A stretch of DNA of 64,000 nucleotides from JAOPZW01 sp963707695 (GTDB lineage Bacteria > Actinomycetota > Thermoleophilia > Solirubrobacterales > Solirubrobacteraceae). The position numbers were made by a program, and so were the translations under genes. Below are positions 45,435 through 53,919 of this stretch, piece by piece (position 1 is the stretch's first letter; every line of letters begins with the position of its first letter). The stretch lies in contig CAVPQY010000005.1 in assembly GCA_963707695.1 (NCBI GenBank), positions 103,419 to 167,418 on the forward strand, in the 5' to 3' direction. The notes beneath the pieces are model-generated. The model was given only the letters and a program-made list of their open reading frames with translations. It was not told the DNA's origin and ran no database searches.

Positions 45435-45481
45435 GGTTCCACCCGCGTGCAACGTGTGGCGACGCTCCTAGACTGGAGAGC

Positions 45482-46114
45482 ATGCTCTTCTCGCGCGACA
45501 AGGAGCGCTCCGCGGCCACGCTTCCGGGCCGCGACGCCTCGCCGTTCCCGATCCCGGAGCGCCACGCCGTCCTCGGCACGCCGCTCCAGCCGCCGTTCCC
45601 CGAGGGGCTCGAGGTCGCGTACTTCGCCCTCGGGTGCTTCTGGGGGGCCGAGCGCCTCTTCTGGCGCCTGGACGGCGTCTACTCGACCGCAGTCGGCTAC
45701 GCCGGCGGCCGCACGCCGTTCCCCACCTACCGGGAGACGTGCACCGGCCGCACGGACCACACGGAGACCGTGCAGGTCGTCTACGACCCGGCCAAGATCT
45801 CCTACGCCGACCTGCTGAAGGTCTTCTGGGAGGAGCACGACCCGACCCAGGGCGACCGGCAGGGCAACGACGTCGGCACGCAGTACCGCTCGGCGATCTT
45901 CACGACGACCGAGGCGCAGGCCGCCGACGTCGAGCGCACCCGCGCCGCCTTCGAGGAAGGGCTGCGCGCCGCCGGGCACGGGTCGATCACGACCGAGGTC
46001 GCCCCGGCCGGCCCGTTCTACTACGCCGAGGCCGACCACCAGCAGTACCTCCACAAGGTGCCCCACGGCTACTGCGGCCTGAAGGGCACCGGCGTCAGCT
46101 GCGCGATCGCCTAG
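45482..46114 (+). CDS. msrA: Peptide methionine sulfoxide reductase A
   Basis: Reduces the S-epimer of methionine sulfoxide in oxidised proteins, using thioredoxin. The 210-residue protein has the catalytic motif GCFWG with C52, the signature YAGGRTPFPTYRETCTGRTDHTETV, and TQYRSAIFTT and EADHQQYL further on. One resolving cysteine is in HGYCGLKGTGVSC near the C-terminus. The first 45 residues (FSRDKERSAATLPGRDASPF) are the longer lead seen in the MsrA1 type. Cytoplasmic. A tandem hairpin repeat precedes it; the convergent phosphoesterase follows after 19 bp. Confidence 0.95.
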   Translation: MLFSRDKERSAATLPGRDASPFPIPERHAVLGTPLQPPFPEGLEVAYFALGCFWGAERLFWRLDGVYSTAVGYAGGRTPFPTYRETCTGRTDHTETVQVVYDPAKISYADLLKVFWEEHDPTQGDRQGNDVGTQYRSAIFTTTEAQAADVERTRAAFEEGLRAAGHGSITTEVAPAGPFYYAEADHQQYLHKVPHGYCGLKGTGVSCAIA

Positions 46115-46133
46115 CGGCGGGGAGGCGCCCGGA

Positions 46134-47027
46134 CTAGGCCCGGCAGCGCAGCGTCCCGCGGTCGAGCGTCCGCCCGGCCGCGCCGACGAAGGCCCAGCGG
46201 GCTCTCCCGCGCCGCAGCTGCAGCCGCAGCGCGCCGTACGTCGAGTCGTTCCCGAACGCCAGCCGGCGGTCGTCGCGCAGCGGGTAGAGGCCGCGGCCGC
46301 CGGCGCCGGAGACGAACTGCGTCAGCCCGCCGGAGGGCCGGAAGCGCTGCAGGTCGTGGTCGTGCCCGCTGAGGACGATCGTCGCGTGACCGCGCAGCGC
46401 GTCCCAGAGCGGGGCCATGTCGGCCTGGTCGCCGTGCAGCCCGGCGCTGAGGCGCGCGCGGTGCCAGAACGCGATCCGGCACGTGCCGCGATCCCGCAGC
46501 TGGCGCCGCAGCCAGCGCTCCTGCGGCGAGCCCCGGTCGTGCGCGGCCTCGGAGTCGAGCGCCAGCAGCGTCCACCCGCCCGCCGAGAAGCGGTACCAGT
46601 CCGGCGGCGTCCGGCCGTGCACCCGCCGCCAGTAGGGGTCGTAGCCCGAGCGCTGGCTGCGCGCGTCGTGGTTGCCCGGCACGGGCGCGGTGATCCGCGC
46701 CAGGCGCCCGTAGCTCGGCGCGTAGCCCGTCCGGAACTCCGCGGCCGTCCCGCTCTCGTAGACGTCGCCGAGGTAGAGGAAGCGGTCCGGCCGCCCGCGC
46801 GCGATGCGCGCCGCGACAGCGCGCCCGTCCGCGCGGGCGTCGCCGTCGCCGACCGCCCAGACCGTCGCCGTCGCCCCCGGGACCGATCGCACGAACGGCC
46901 CGCCGCCCGAGCCCGGGACCCGGTCGCCGGAGCCGCCTCCGAGGCGGCCGCTCGCGACGGCCACGGCGGCGAGGACCACGACGAGCAGGGCGGTGAGCGC
47001 GACGAGGACCGGGTGCCGGCGGGCCAT
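46134..47027 (-). CDS. Exported metallophosphoesterase
   Basis: A 297-residue enzyme with a signal anchor (PVLVALTALLVVVLAAVAVA). The calcineurin-like metal motifs are present: VWAVGDGDARADG, FLYLGDVYESG, VPGNHDARSQ, IAFWHRARLS and VLSGHDHDLQRF. The purple-acid-phosphatase-like order points to a di-metal phosphatase outside the membrane. The first motif has GDGD where GDxH or GDxG is usual, still able to bind metal. Substrate unknown. ATG 47027 is the first of the leader; convergent with msrA. Confidence 0.85.
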   Translation of the reverse strand: MARRHPVLVALTALLVVVLAAVAVASGRLGGGSGDRVPGSGGGPFVRSVPGATATVWAVGDGDARADGRAVAARIARGRPDRFLYLGDVYESGTAAEFRTGYAPSYGRLARITAPVPGNHDARSQRSGYDPYWRRVHGRTPPDWYRFSAGGWTLLALDSEAAHDRGSPQERWLRRQLRDRGTCRIAFWHRARLSAGLHGDQADMAPLWDALRGHATIVLSGHDHDLQRFRPSGGLTQFVSGAGGRGLYPLRDDRRLAFGNDSTYGALRLQLRRGRARWAFVGAAGRTLDRGTLRCRA

Positions 47028-47065
47028 CGCGCGGAGTCTGGCAGCCGGGCGGACGGGCCGTGGCG

Positions 47066-47308
47066 CTAGCGGTCGAGCAGGTGGTCGAGGCTCGGCTGCG
47101 CCGGATCGGCGGCCGGTCCCGGCACCCCGGCCGCTCGCCAGTGGAACGTCACGTCGGCGGCCTTGACGGTCGTGGCGCGCAGCCCCGGCTCGAGCGGCTG
47201 GACCTGGAAGCCGCCGGGCACGCGCCCGCGGACGAGGGCGTGGAAGACGCGCCCGCGCCGCGCGACGCGGACGACGTCCTGCGGGTGGATGTCCTCGTGC
47301 GCGGCCAC
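47066..47308 (-). CDS. Small hypothetical protein (80 aa)
   Basis: No family recognised. The 80-residue product reads AAHEDIHPQDVVRVARRGRVF, then HALVRGRVPGGFQVQPLEPG and AADVTFHWRAAG, like a small beta-barrel. The frame is open upstream through the FAH gene region, but GTG 47308 is the first start after that gene's stop at 47323, and protein-like composition begins there. It lies 14 bp after the FAH-family gene on the same strand, so it may be the last gene of that operon. Confidence 0.55.
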   Translation of the reverse strand: MAAHEDIHPQDVVRVARRGRVFHALVRGRVPGGFQVQPLEPGLRATTVKAADVTFHWRAAGVPGPAADPAQPSLDHLLDR

Positions 47309-47322
47309 GGCGGCCGCAGAGG

Positions 47323-48210
47323 CTACCCGGCGCGGTCGGCGTCGCCCGTGCTCGCGCGGGTGGCGGCCGCCTCGCGCTCCGCCTCGTCCTCGGGCATCGC
47401 GAGCGCCACGTGCAGCGTGGCGGCGGTCACCCGCGGCTGCTCGCCCACGGGCTCGAGGTCGCGGTCGAGCTCCACGACGGGGTTGCTCAGGCGGCCGATG
47501 CCCTCGATCTCGACGTCGACGACCTGGCCCGGCTGGACGGGGCGCGAGCGGGCCGGGGTGCCGGTCAGCAGGACGTCGCCGGGCTCGAGCGTCATGAGCC
47601 GCGCCGCGTCGGCGACCTGGTAGGCGGCGCTGAAGACGAGGTCGGTGCCCGTGTGCGCCTCCTGGACGAGCTCGCCGTCGACGTAGGTCCGCAGCCACAG
47701 GTCGTCGGGATCGACGTCCTGCGCGTCGACGAGCACCGGGCCCAGCGGGCAGAAGCCGTCCTGGCCCTTGACGCGCAGCATCGCCCCGCGGTCGGCGTGG
47801 CGGAAGTCGTGGACGCCCCAGTCGTTGGCGACGGTGTAGCCGCGGACGTAGCGCAGCGCGTCGGCGACGGAGGTCCCCAGGCAGCGCTCGCCGATGACGA
47901 CGGCCAGCTCACCCTCGTAGTTCAGGAAGCGGCAGCCCCGGGGCCGCGCCACGGGCGCGCGGTGGGCGCTCACCGACGACGGCGGCTTGAGGAAGAAGGC
48001 GGGCGCCTCGAGCGGGTGCGCCATCGCGTACTCCTCCATGCGGGAGCGGTAGCTGAGGTGCGTCGCCACGATCTTCGACGGCGGGGGCACGGCGGGCAGC
48101 CAGACGGCGCCGGCGGTCGCCACCGTGCGCCCGTCCGGCAGCGTGATGACGTCGCCGTCGACCGTGCCCTCGACGGCCTGCCCGTCCACCTCGATCCGCG
48201 CGTGCCTCAC
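47323..48210 (-). CDS. Fumarylacetoacetate-hydrolase-family protein
   Basis: A 295-residue FAH-fold enzyme. The metal ligands E-x-E lie in FLNYEGELAVVIG, with a further acidic ligand in VANDWGVHDFRHAD. The lysine/glycine loop is in MLRVKGQDGFCPLGPVLV, and the closing strand is TGTPARSRPVQPGQVVDVEIEGIGRLSNPV. Members hydrolyse or isomerise acylpyruvates or ring-cleavage products. The GTG start overlaps the acetoacetate-decarboxylase-like stop by 4 bp. The pair is divergent from the ferredoxin genes across operator copy 2. Confidence 0.9.
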   Translation of the reverse strand: MRHARIEVDGQAVEGTVDGDVITLPDGRTVATAGAVWLPAVPPPSKIVATHLSYRSRMEEYAMAHPLEAPAFFLKPPSSVSAHRAPVARPRGCRFLNYEGELAVVIGERCLGTSVADALRYVRGYTVANDWGVHDFRHADRGAMLRVKGQDGFCPLGPVLVDAQDVDPDDLWLRTYVDGELVQEAHTGTDLVFSAAYQVADAARLMTLEPGDVLLTGTPARSRPVQPGQVVDVEIEGIGRLSNPVVELDRDLEPVGEQPRVTAATLHVALAMPEDEAEREAAATRASTGDADRAG

Positions 48211-49016
48211 GGCCGCATCGCCTCCTTGTCGTGCTGGGCGACGACCTCGCCGCCGTCCACCGTGTACCCGAAGGAGAAGCGGAAGCCCTTGAGCACCTCG
48301 TGGGGCGCGATCGCCTGCAGGTCCTCGAGCGTGTCGTCGTAGAGCCGCAGCTCCGCGCTGCCCTCCCAGACCTCGGTCGCCTCGCGGTCGGTCCCGCCGG
48401 CCCGGACGAGCTCGGCCACGGCCGGCACGACGCCGTCGTAGGCCGGGAAGTGGCGGGTGTTGTGCATGGGCGGGTCGTTGACGGTGGGGCCGGTCTCCGA
48501 CACGCGCTCGAGCGTCACGACCGCGCGCGCCACCTGCCGGTCGTTCGCGGCGCAGGTCGCCCCGAAGCGCGCGCCCGCGGCCATGCCGTGCGGCGCCGCC
48601 CTCCCCACCGGGAAGGTCCGCGTGACGTGGATCGAGCCGAGCTTCTTCGGGAAGCCCTGGATCCAGCCGCGGTACATCGCGAAGTCCTTGTCGACCCAGA
48701 TGTAGACGCACCGGCTGACCGGCTGACCGCGGAACGTGGCCCCGACCACGAGGAAGAACTCCTTGTACTGGCTCTGGATCGGGTCGACGAGCTCGTGGAA
48801 GTCGCCGCTGCACGACTGCCAGTCGGCGAAGATCGCGGCGACCGCGCCCGCGTCGGCGGCGGGCTCGAGCTCGGGCGGCAGCAGCGCGGCGACCGCGGCC
48901 GGGTCGGTGCGGTACTCGACGATGAGGAAGTCGCCCGAGTAGTGCCACGGCGGCGGCGGGACGAGGCTCGCGCGGCCATCGGGGGAGAGGGGTGCGGTGT
49001 AGCCCTTGGGCGGCAT
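48207..49016 (-). CDS. Acetoacetate-decarboxylase-family protein
   Basis: A 269-residue ADC-fold protein. The family pattern is visible: WHYSGDFLIVEYRTDPAAVAALLPPELEP, FHELVDPIQSQYKEFFLVVGATFRGQP and CVYIWVDKDFAMYRGWIQGFPKKLGSIHVTR, with a candidate catalytic lysine in FPKKLG. It may decarboxylate, hydrate or dehydrate a keto acid. ATG 49016 gives PPKGYTAPLSPDG as the N-terminus. Operon with the FAH gene; 76 bp upstream lies the operator shared with the P450 operon. Confidence 0.87.
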   Translation of the reverse strand: MPPKGYTAPLSPDGRASLVPPPPWHYSGDFLIVEYRTDPAAVAALLPPELEPAADAGAVAAIFADWQSCSGDFHELVDPIQSQYKEFFLVVGATFRGQPVSRCVYIWVDKDFAMYRGWIQGFPKKLGSIHVTRTFPVGRAAPHGMAAGARFGATCAANDRQVARAVVTLERVSETGPTVNDPPMHNTRHFPAYDGVVPAVAELVRAGGTDREATEVWEGSAELRLYDDTLEDLQAIAPHEVLKGFRFSFGYTVDGGEVVAQHDKEAMRP

Positions 49017-49091
49017 GGTCAGCGGGCCACGATGACCGACTCGGGCGCGGCGCGCGTCCGGCCCTCCCCGACCTTGACCGCCATGCAGGAA

Positions 49092-49106
49092 TGGATACAT
49101 TATCCA
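49092..49106. promoter_or_regulatory. 15-bp operator, copy 2 (TGGATACATTATCCA)
   Basis: Identical base for base to the palindrome at 34184-34198. It lies between the ADC-like gene (start 49016, leftward) and the ferredoxin gene (start 49164, rightward). Like copy 1 it may serve both directions. Confidence 0.8.
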
Positions 49107-49163
49107 AAGACCGTCCGCAACCGGGCCGCCCCGGCCCACCGCGGGCCACCGGAAGGGAGCCTG

Positions 49164-49358
49164 ATGGCGCTGAAGGTCGACGTCGACATGGACCTCTGCC
49201 AGTCGCACGGCGAGTGCGTGTTCGCCGCGCCGGAGGTGTTCGAGCTCGACGACGACGACCAGCTGCACTGGGTCGCCGAGCCCGACGAGTCGCTGCGCGA
49301 GAAGGTCCAGCAGGCCGAGAAGGTCTGCCCCGTCTCCGCCATTCGGGTCACCGGGTAG
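49164..49358 (+). CDS. P450-type [3Fe-4S]/[4Fe-4S] ferredoxin
   Basis: A 64-residue ferredoxin. Cysteine pattern is DLCQSHGECVFAAPEVF (C, then x5, C) and KVCPVSAIRV near the end, the three-cysteine layout of mycobacterial and Streptomyces ferredoxins that serve P450s. It carries electrons from the next gene's reductase to a P450. Ribosome site GGAAGGGAG precedes ATG 49164. It is the first gene after operator copy 2; the only P450 in the window lies behind copy 1 of that operator at 37103. Confidence 0.92.
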   Translation: MALKVDVDMDLCQSHGECVFAAPEVFELDDDDQLHWVAEPDESLREKVQQAEKVCPVSAIRVTG

Positions 49359-49369
49359 CCTCCGGCGCC

Positions 49370-50596
49370 ATGGACCGCGTCGTCGTCGTCGGCGCGTCGC
49401 TCGCGGGTCTGCGCGCCGCCGAGGCGGTGCGCGAGCAGGGCCACGAGGGGGCGCTCGTGGTCGTGGGCGACGAGCCCCACGCGCCCTACACGCGTCCGCC
49501 GCTCTCCAAGCAGCTCCTCGCCGGCGCGTGGGAGCGCGAGAAGGTCGACCTGCGCTGGCGCGAGGTCGAGGCCGAGTGGCGCCTCGGCGTCGGGGCGACC
49601 GGCCTGGACGCCGCGCGCCGCCGCGTGGCGCTCGCCGACGGCGACGAGGTCCCCTACGACGGGCTCGTGGTCGCCACCGGGGCGCGGCCGCGGCCGTGGC
49701 CGGGCGCCCACGCGCCGCCCGACGGGGTCTTCACCCTGCGCGGCGTCGACGACGCGCTCGCGCTGCGCGACGCGCTCGGGACGGCGGGCCGGATCGTCAT
49801 CGTCGGGGCGGGCTTCATCGGCTGCGAGGTGGCCGCCACCGCGCGGGCCCGCGGGGTGGACGTCGTCCTCTGCGACGTCGCGGCCACGCCCATGGCGGTG
49901 CTCGGGCCCGAGCTCGGCGCCGCGTGCGCCGCGCTCCAGCTCGACCACGGCGTGGAGCTCGCCCTCGGGCGCGGCGTGGAGCGCTTCGAGGCCGACGGCG
50001 CCGGCCGGCTCGCGCGCGTCGTGCTGGCCGACGGCGCCGCCGTCGAGGCGGAGGTCGCGCTCGTCGCGCTCGGCGCGCTGCCGAACGTCGGCTGGCTCGA
50101 CGGCTCGGGCCTCGACGTCTCGCAGGGCCTCGTGTGCGACGTCCACTGCGCGGCGGTCGGCCACCCGGAGGTCGTCGGCGCCGGCGACGTCGCCGCCTGG
50201 CCGCACCCCCTCGCCGGAGGCGACCTCGTCCGCGTCGAGCACTGGAGCAACGCCGCCGAGCAGGGCACGCTGGCGGGGGCGAACCTCCTGCGCGCGCCGG
50301 CCGACCGCGAGCCGTACGACGCGGTGCCCGCGTTCTGGTCGGACCAGTACGACGTCAAGGTCCAGTCCGTCGGCTTCCCCACGCACGCCGAGCGCGTCCG
50401 GGTGCTCGAGGGCTCGATCGCCGAGCGCCGCTTCGTCGCCGCCGGGGAGCGCGACGGGCGCGTGATCGCCGCGATCGGCTTCAACGCCGCCCGCCGCATG
50501 CCCGCCTACCGGCGCCACATCGCCGAGCGGGCGTCCTTCGACGACCTCGTCGCCGCGCTGGCCGACGACGAGCGCGCCCTGCCCGTCGCCGGCTGA
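49370..50596 (+). CDS. NAD(P)H:ferredoxin reductase (FAD-dependent, rubredoxin-reductase-like)
   Basis: A 408-residue flavoprotein. The FAD motif is VVVVGASLAGLRAAEAV, the NAD-binding motif VIVGAGFIGCEVAATARARGVDV, and the second FAD motif VVGAGDVAAWPHP. The C-terminal reductase domain follows (HWSNAAEQGTLAGANLL, VPAFWSDQYDVKVQSVG). It matches the oxygenase-coupled ferredoxin reductase type. It starts 11 bp after the ferredoxin stop; together they complete a class-I P450 electron chain. Confidence 0.92.
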   Translation: MDRVVVVGASLAGLRAAEAVREQGHEGALVVVGDEPHAPYTRPPLSKQLLAGAWEREKVDLRWREVEAEWRLGVGATGLDAARRRVALADGDEVPYDGLVVATGARPRPWPGAHAPPDGVFTLRGVDDALALRDALGTAGRIVIVGAGFIGCEVAATARARGVDVVLCDVAATPMAVLGPELGAACAALQLDHGVELALGRGVERFEADGAGRLARVVLADGAAVEAEVALVALGALPNVGWLDGSGLDVSQGLVCDVHCAAVGHPEVVGAGDVAAWPHPLAGGDLVRVEHWSNAAEQGTLAGANLLRAPADREPYDAVPAFWSDQYDVKVQSVGFPTHAERVRVLEGSIAERRFVAAGERDGRVIAAIGFNAARRMPAYRRHIAERASFDDLVAALADDERALPVAG

Positions 50597-50606
50597 AGGG
50601 GCGCGG

Positions 50607-51392
50607 ATGGCCGGCGACGAGCGCGTGGTGACGGCCCGTGGCCGCGCCGTGCCGCGGATCGGCCTGGGAACCTGGCAGCTCCACGGCCGGGCGGCCCGCG
50701 ACGGGGTGGCCGACGCGCTCGCCCTCGGCTACCGCCACCTCGACACGGCGTCGATGTACGGCAACGAGGAGGAGGTCGGTGCGGGGCTGCGCGCGAGCGG
50801 GGTCGACCGCGACGAGGTCTGGATCACGACGAAGGTCTGGCGCACCGACCTCGCGCCGGCCCGGCTGCGGGCCAGCGCGGAGGCCTCGCGGCGGCGCCTC
50901 GGCGTCGAGCGGATCGACCTGCTGCTGGTGCACTGGCCCGACGGCGCCGGCACGTGGCGCGCCGGCCTGGAGGAGCTCGCGGCGCTGCGCGAGGAGGGCG
51001 TCATCGCCGAGCTCGGCGTGAGCAACTTCGACGCGTCGCTGCTGGAGGAGGCGCTCGTCCGCGCGCCGGTCTTCGCCGACCAGGTCGAGCACCACGTCGG
51101 GCGGCGCCAGGACGCCCTCGAGGGCCTCGCGGCCGACCGCGACCTGGTCCTGACGGCGTACTCGCCGCTGGGGCAGGGCGGCCTGCTGCGCGACCCCGTG
51201 CTGAACGAGGTCGCCGCCGCCCACGGCGTGTCGCCCGCCCAGGTGGCGCTGCGCTGGCTCGTCGAGCAGGACCGCTGGACGGCGATCCCGCGATCGTCCT
51301 CGCACGAGCGCCGCGGCGAGGACCTCGACGTCTTCTCGTTCGTGCTGTCGGCCGAGGAGCGTGCGCGGCTGGAGCGGGTCGTCGCGCCGTGA
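50607..51392 (+). CDS. Aldo/keto reductase
   Basis: A 261-residue TIM-barrel reductase. The catalytic Asp and Tyr are in YRHLDTASMYGNEEEVG, the lysine in VWITTKVWR, and the histidine in LLLVHWP. The NADP-binding loop is IPRSSSHERRGEDLDVFSF. It reduces aldehydes or ketones with NADPH in the cytoplasm. ATG 50607 lies 10 bp after the reductase stop, so it may share the operator-copy-2 operon. Its stop overlaps the next gene's GTG. Confidence 0.9.
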   Translation: MAGDERVVTARGRAVPRIGLGTWQLHGRAARDGVADALALGYRHLDTASMYGNEEEVGAGLRASGVDRDEVWITTKVWRTDLAPARLRASAEASRRRLGVERIDLLLVHWPDGAGTWRAGLEELAALREEGVIAELGVSNFDASLLEEALVRAPVFADQVEHHVGRRQDALEGLAADRDLVLTAYSPLGQGGLLRDPVLNEVAAAHGVSPAQVALRWLVEQDRWTAIPRSSSHERRGEDLDVFSFVLSAEERARLERVVAP

Positions 51393-52348
51393 GGCCCGCG
51401 GTCGCCCTCGTCGCGCTGCCGGCGGTCGCGGTGCTCGCCGTGGCGACCGGGCCGGCCGCCTCGCGGGCGAGCTCGCGCGTCGGCGGCTGCCCGCTCTTCC
51501 CGCGCTCCTCGCCCTGGCATCGGCGCGTGGACCGGCTGCCCGTCCTGCCGGGCTCGGACCGCATGGTCGAAGCGGTCGGGCGCGACGCGCCGCTGCACGC
51601 CGACTTCGGCGCGGGCCGGGACGCGGGCGGCCCGATCGGCATCCCGTACGTCGTGGTGCCGCGGACCCAGCGCCGGGTCCCCGTGCGCTTCGGCGACGCG
51701 GACGAGTCCGACCGCGGGCCGTACCCGATCCCGCCCCGCGCCCCCGTCGAGGGCGGCCGCGCCGCGACGGGCGACCGCCACGTCGTCGTCGTCCAGCGAG
51801 GCACGTGCCGCCTCTTCGAGCTCTTCGACGCCCGGCCGGTCGGGGGCTCGGCGCATCCGCGTCGCTGGCGCGCCGGCTCCGGCGCGACGTGGTCGCTGCG
51901 CTCGACGAGGCTGCGCCCGTTCGGCTGGACCTCGGCCGACGCCGCCGGGCTGCCCATCCTCCCGGGCCTGGCGCGGTGGCCCGAGGTGCGCTCGGGCCGG
52001 ATCGACCACGCCCTGCGCCTGACCGTGCCGCGCACCCGGCGCGCGGCGATCCTCCCGGCGCGGCACGTCGCCTCGGGCTCCGCCGACCCCGAGCTGCCGG
52101 CGATGGGCCAGCGGCTGCGCCTGAAGGCGTCGGTCGACCTGGCGCGGTTCCCGCGCCACGCGCGCGTCGTCCTGCGGGCGCTGCGCGAGTACGGCGGGAT
52201 CGTGGCCGACAACGGCTCGGCCTGGTTCGTCTCCGGCGCGCCCGACCGCCACTGGGACGACGACGCGCTGCACGCGCTCTCGCGGCTGACGGGCGACGAC
52301 CTCGAGGTCGTCGACACCGGGCACGCCGCCCGCACGCCACCGGCCTAG
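51389..52348 (+). CDS. Secreted protein of unknown function
   Basis: No family recognised. The 319-residue product has a signal peptide (PAVALVALPAVAVLAVATGPA). The mature part contains FPRSSPWHRRVDRLPVLPGS, PIGIPYVVVPRTQRRVPV, SALDHAL-like RIDHALRLTVPRTRRA, and a closing DLARFPRHARVVLRALREYGGIVADNGSAWFVSG. Proteins with this pattern occur as 'hypothetical' secreted proteins in soil actinobacteria. A carbohydrate-active or structural role is only a guess, from the GH5 gene downstream. GTG start overlaps the aldo/keto reductase stop by 4 bp. Confidence 0.72.
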   Translation: MRPAVALVALPAVAVLAVATGPAASRASSRVGGCPLFPRSSPWHRRVDRLPVLPGSDRMVEAVGRDAPLHADFGAGRDAGGPIGIPYVVVPRTQRRVPVRFGDADESDRGPYPIPPRAPVEGGRAATGDRHVVVVQRGTCRLFELFDARPVGGSAHPRRWRAGSGATWSLRSTRLRPFGWTSADAAGLPILPGLARWPEVRSGRIDHALRLTVPRTRRAAILPARHVASGSADPELPAMGQRLRLKASVDLARFPRHARVVLRALREYGGIVADNGSAWFVSGAPDRHWDDDALHALSRLTGDDLEVVDTGHAARTPPA

Positions 52349-52395
52349 GCACCGGCCGGCGCCCGCGAGGGGCGCGGCCCCGTAGGCTCGCCCGC

Positions 52396-53919
52396 GTGCG
52401 CCGCCCGGTCGTCCTGCTCACCCTGCTGCTCGCGGCCGTCGTCGCGGCGCCCGCGACCGCCTCGGCGGCCGTCCCCGGCGCCGCGGCCGTCCGGCCGCTG
52501 CACGCCGTGCCGGACCCGGTGGCGGGCGGCCGGCTCGTGGACGACCGCGGGCGCGAGGTGCTCCTGCGCGGGGTCAACGTCAACGCCCTCGCCGAGTACT
52601 GGAAGGGCACGCCCTTCGCGACGACGTTCCCGCTCGCCCCGCAGGACCCGGCGCGGATGCGCCGCATCGGGTGGAACGCGGTGCGCCTGCTGGTCTCGTG
52701 GTCGCGCGTGGAGCCCGCCCCCGGCCGCTACGACGAGCGCTACCTGGCCCTCGTCGCGCGGACGGCGCGCCGGCTGGGCCGCGAGGGGCTCGCCGTCGTC
52801 GTCGACGCGCACCAGGACGCGTGGGGCGCGTCGCTCGCCGCGCCGGCCGGGACGGCGTGCCCGCCGGGCTGGACGCCGGCGCTCGGCTGGGACGGGGCTC
52901 CGGCGTGGGCGACCGCGGACGGTGGCGCCTTGCGCTGCGACCCCGGCGTCCGGGAGGCGGTGCCCGCGGTCCTCGCCGCGTGGCGGGCCTTCTTCGCCGA
53001 CCAGGGCGGCGTGCGGCGGCGGTTCGTGGCCATGTGGGGCCATGTCGCTCGCCGCCTGCACGGCGTCGGCGCGGTCGTGGGCTACGACCTCCTCAACGAG
53101 CCCGGCGCGCTGGACCCCGCAGCCCAGCAGGCACTGTCCGGCGTCTACGCCGACGCGCTGGCCGCGATCCGCCGGGCGCCCGGCCCGCGGAAGCTCGTCC
53201 TGTTCGAGCCCTCGGTGGCCTGGTCGGCCACGGGTCGCGGCGCGCCGCCCGCCTTCGCCCACGACGCCGACGTCGTCTACGCGCCCCACCTCTACACGGG
53301 CGGCTTCACGGCGAACGACCCGATCACCGCGGCCGCCTTCCAGGTGGCCCGCGACGAGGCGCGCGGCTTCGGCGGGGCGCCGGTGCTGTCGGGCGAGTGG
53401 GGGACCGGCCCCGAGCGGGCCGGCACGCCCGACGACTACTTCGCCGCCCACCAGGCGCTGCAGGACCGCTTTCGGTTCTCGGCGACGCTCTGGACCTGGC
53501 GCGAGAGCTGCGGCGACCCGCACAAGGTCGGCGACCTCCGCGCCGGACGGGTGCCGGAGGTCTGGGGGCTCTTCGACGTCGACTGCCGCACGAACGCCGT
53601 CCGCGGCGTCCGCACGGCGCTCGCCCGGACCCTGACGCGCGGCTACGTCCGCGCCGCACCGGGGCGCCTGGCGAGCACGGCGTGGGATCCGGTCGCGCGG
53701 ACGCTGCGCGGCGCGGGCGCCGGCGCGCGCCGGCGCGACGGCCACCTCGTCGCCTTCTGGCCCCGCGCGGGCGGCCCCGCGCCGCGCGTCCGGGCGCGCG
53801 GCCTGCGGTCCGTGCGGGTGCGCGGCGACCTCGTGCTCGCCCGCCCCCGCGGCGGCAGGTGGTCGCTCGTCGTCGGCCCGCGGGTCACCTCCGCGCGGGC
53901 GGCGTCCAGCGGGCGGTGA
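52396..53919 (+). CDS. Secreted glycoside hydrolase family 5 (endoglycoceramidase-like)
   Basis: A 507-residue exported enzyme with a Sec signal (VVLLTLLLAAVVAAPATASAA). The (beta/alpha)8 domain shows LLRGVNVNALAEYW, WNAVRLLVSWSRVEPAPGRYDE, VVVDAHQDAWG, the acid/base E235 in YDLLNEPG, and the nucleophile E334 in LSGEWGTG. About 90 residues of Gly/Arg-rich beta-strand tail follow. The NEP and EWG pattern fits endoglycoceramidases or related enzymes that cut glycolipids or glucans. Substrate not decided by sequence. Its 3' end overlaps the convergent TetR gene by 35 bp. Confidence 0.87.
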   Translation: MRRPVVLLTLLLAAVVAAPATASAAVPGAAAVRPLHAVPDPVAGGRLVDDRGREVLLRGVNVNALAEYWKGTPFATTFPLAPQDPARMRRIGWNAVRLLVSWSRVEPAPGRYDERYLALVARTARRLGREGLAVVVDAHQDAWGASLAAPAGTACPPGWTPALGWDGAPAWATADGGALRCDPGVREAVPAVLAAWRAFFADQGGVRRRFVAMWGHVARRLHGVGAVVGYDLLNEPGALDPAAQQALSGVYADALAAIRRAPGPRKLVLFEPSVAWSATGRGAPPAFAHDADVVYAPHLYTGGFTANDPITAAAFQVARDEARGFGGAPVLSGEWGTGPERAGTPDDYFAAHQALQDRFRFSATLWTWRESCGDPHKVGDLRAGRVPEVWGLFDVDCRTNAVRGVRTALARTLTRGYVRAAPGRLASTAWDPVARTLRGAGAGARRRDGHLVAFWPRAGGPAPRVRARGLRSVRVRGDLVLARPRGGRWSLVVGPRVTSARAASSGR

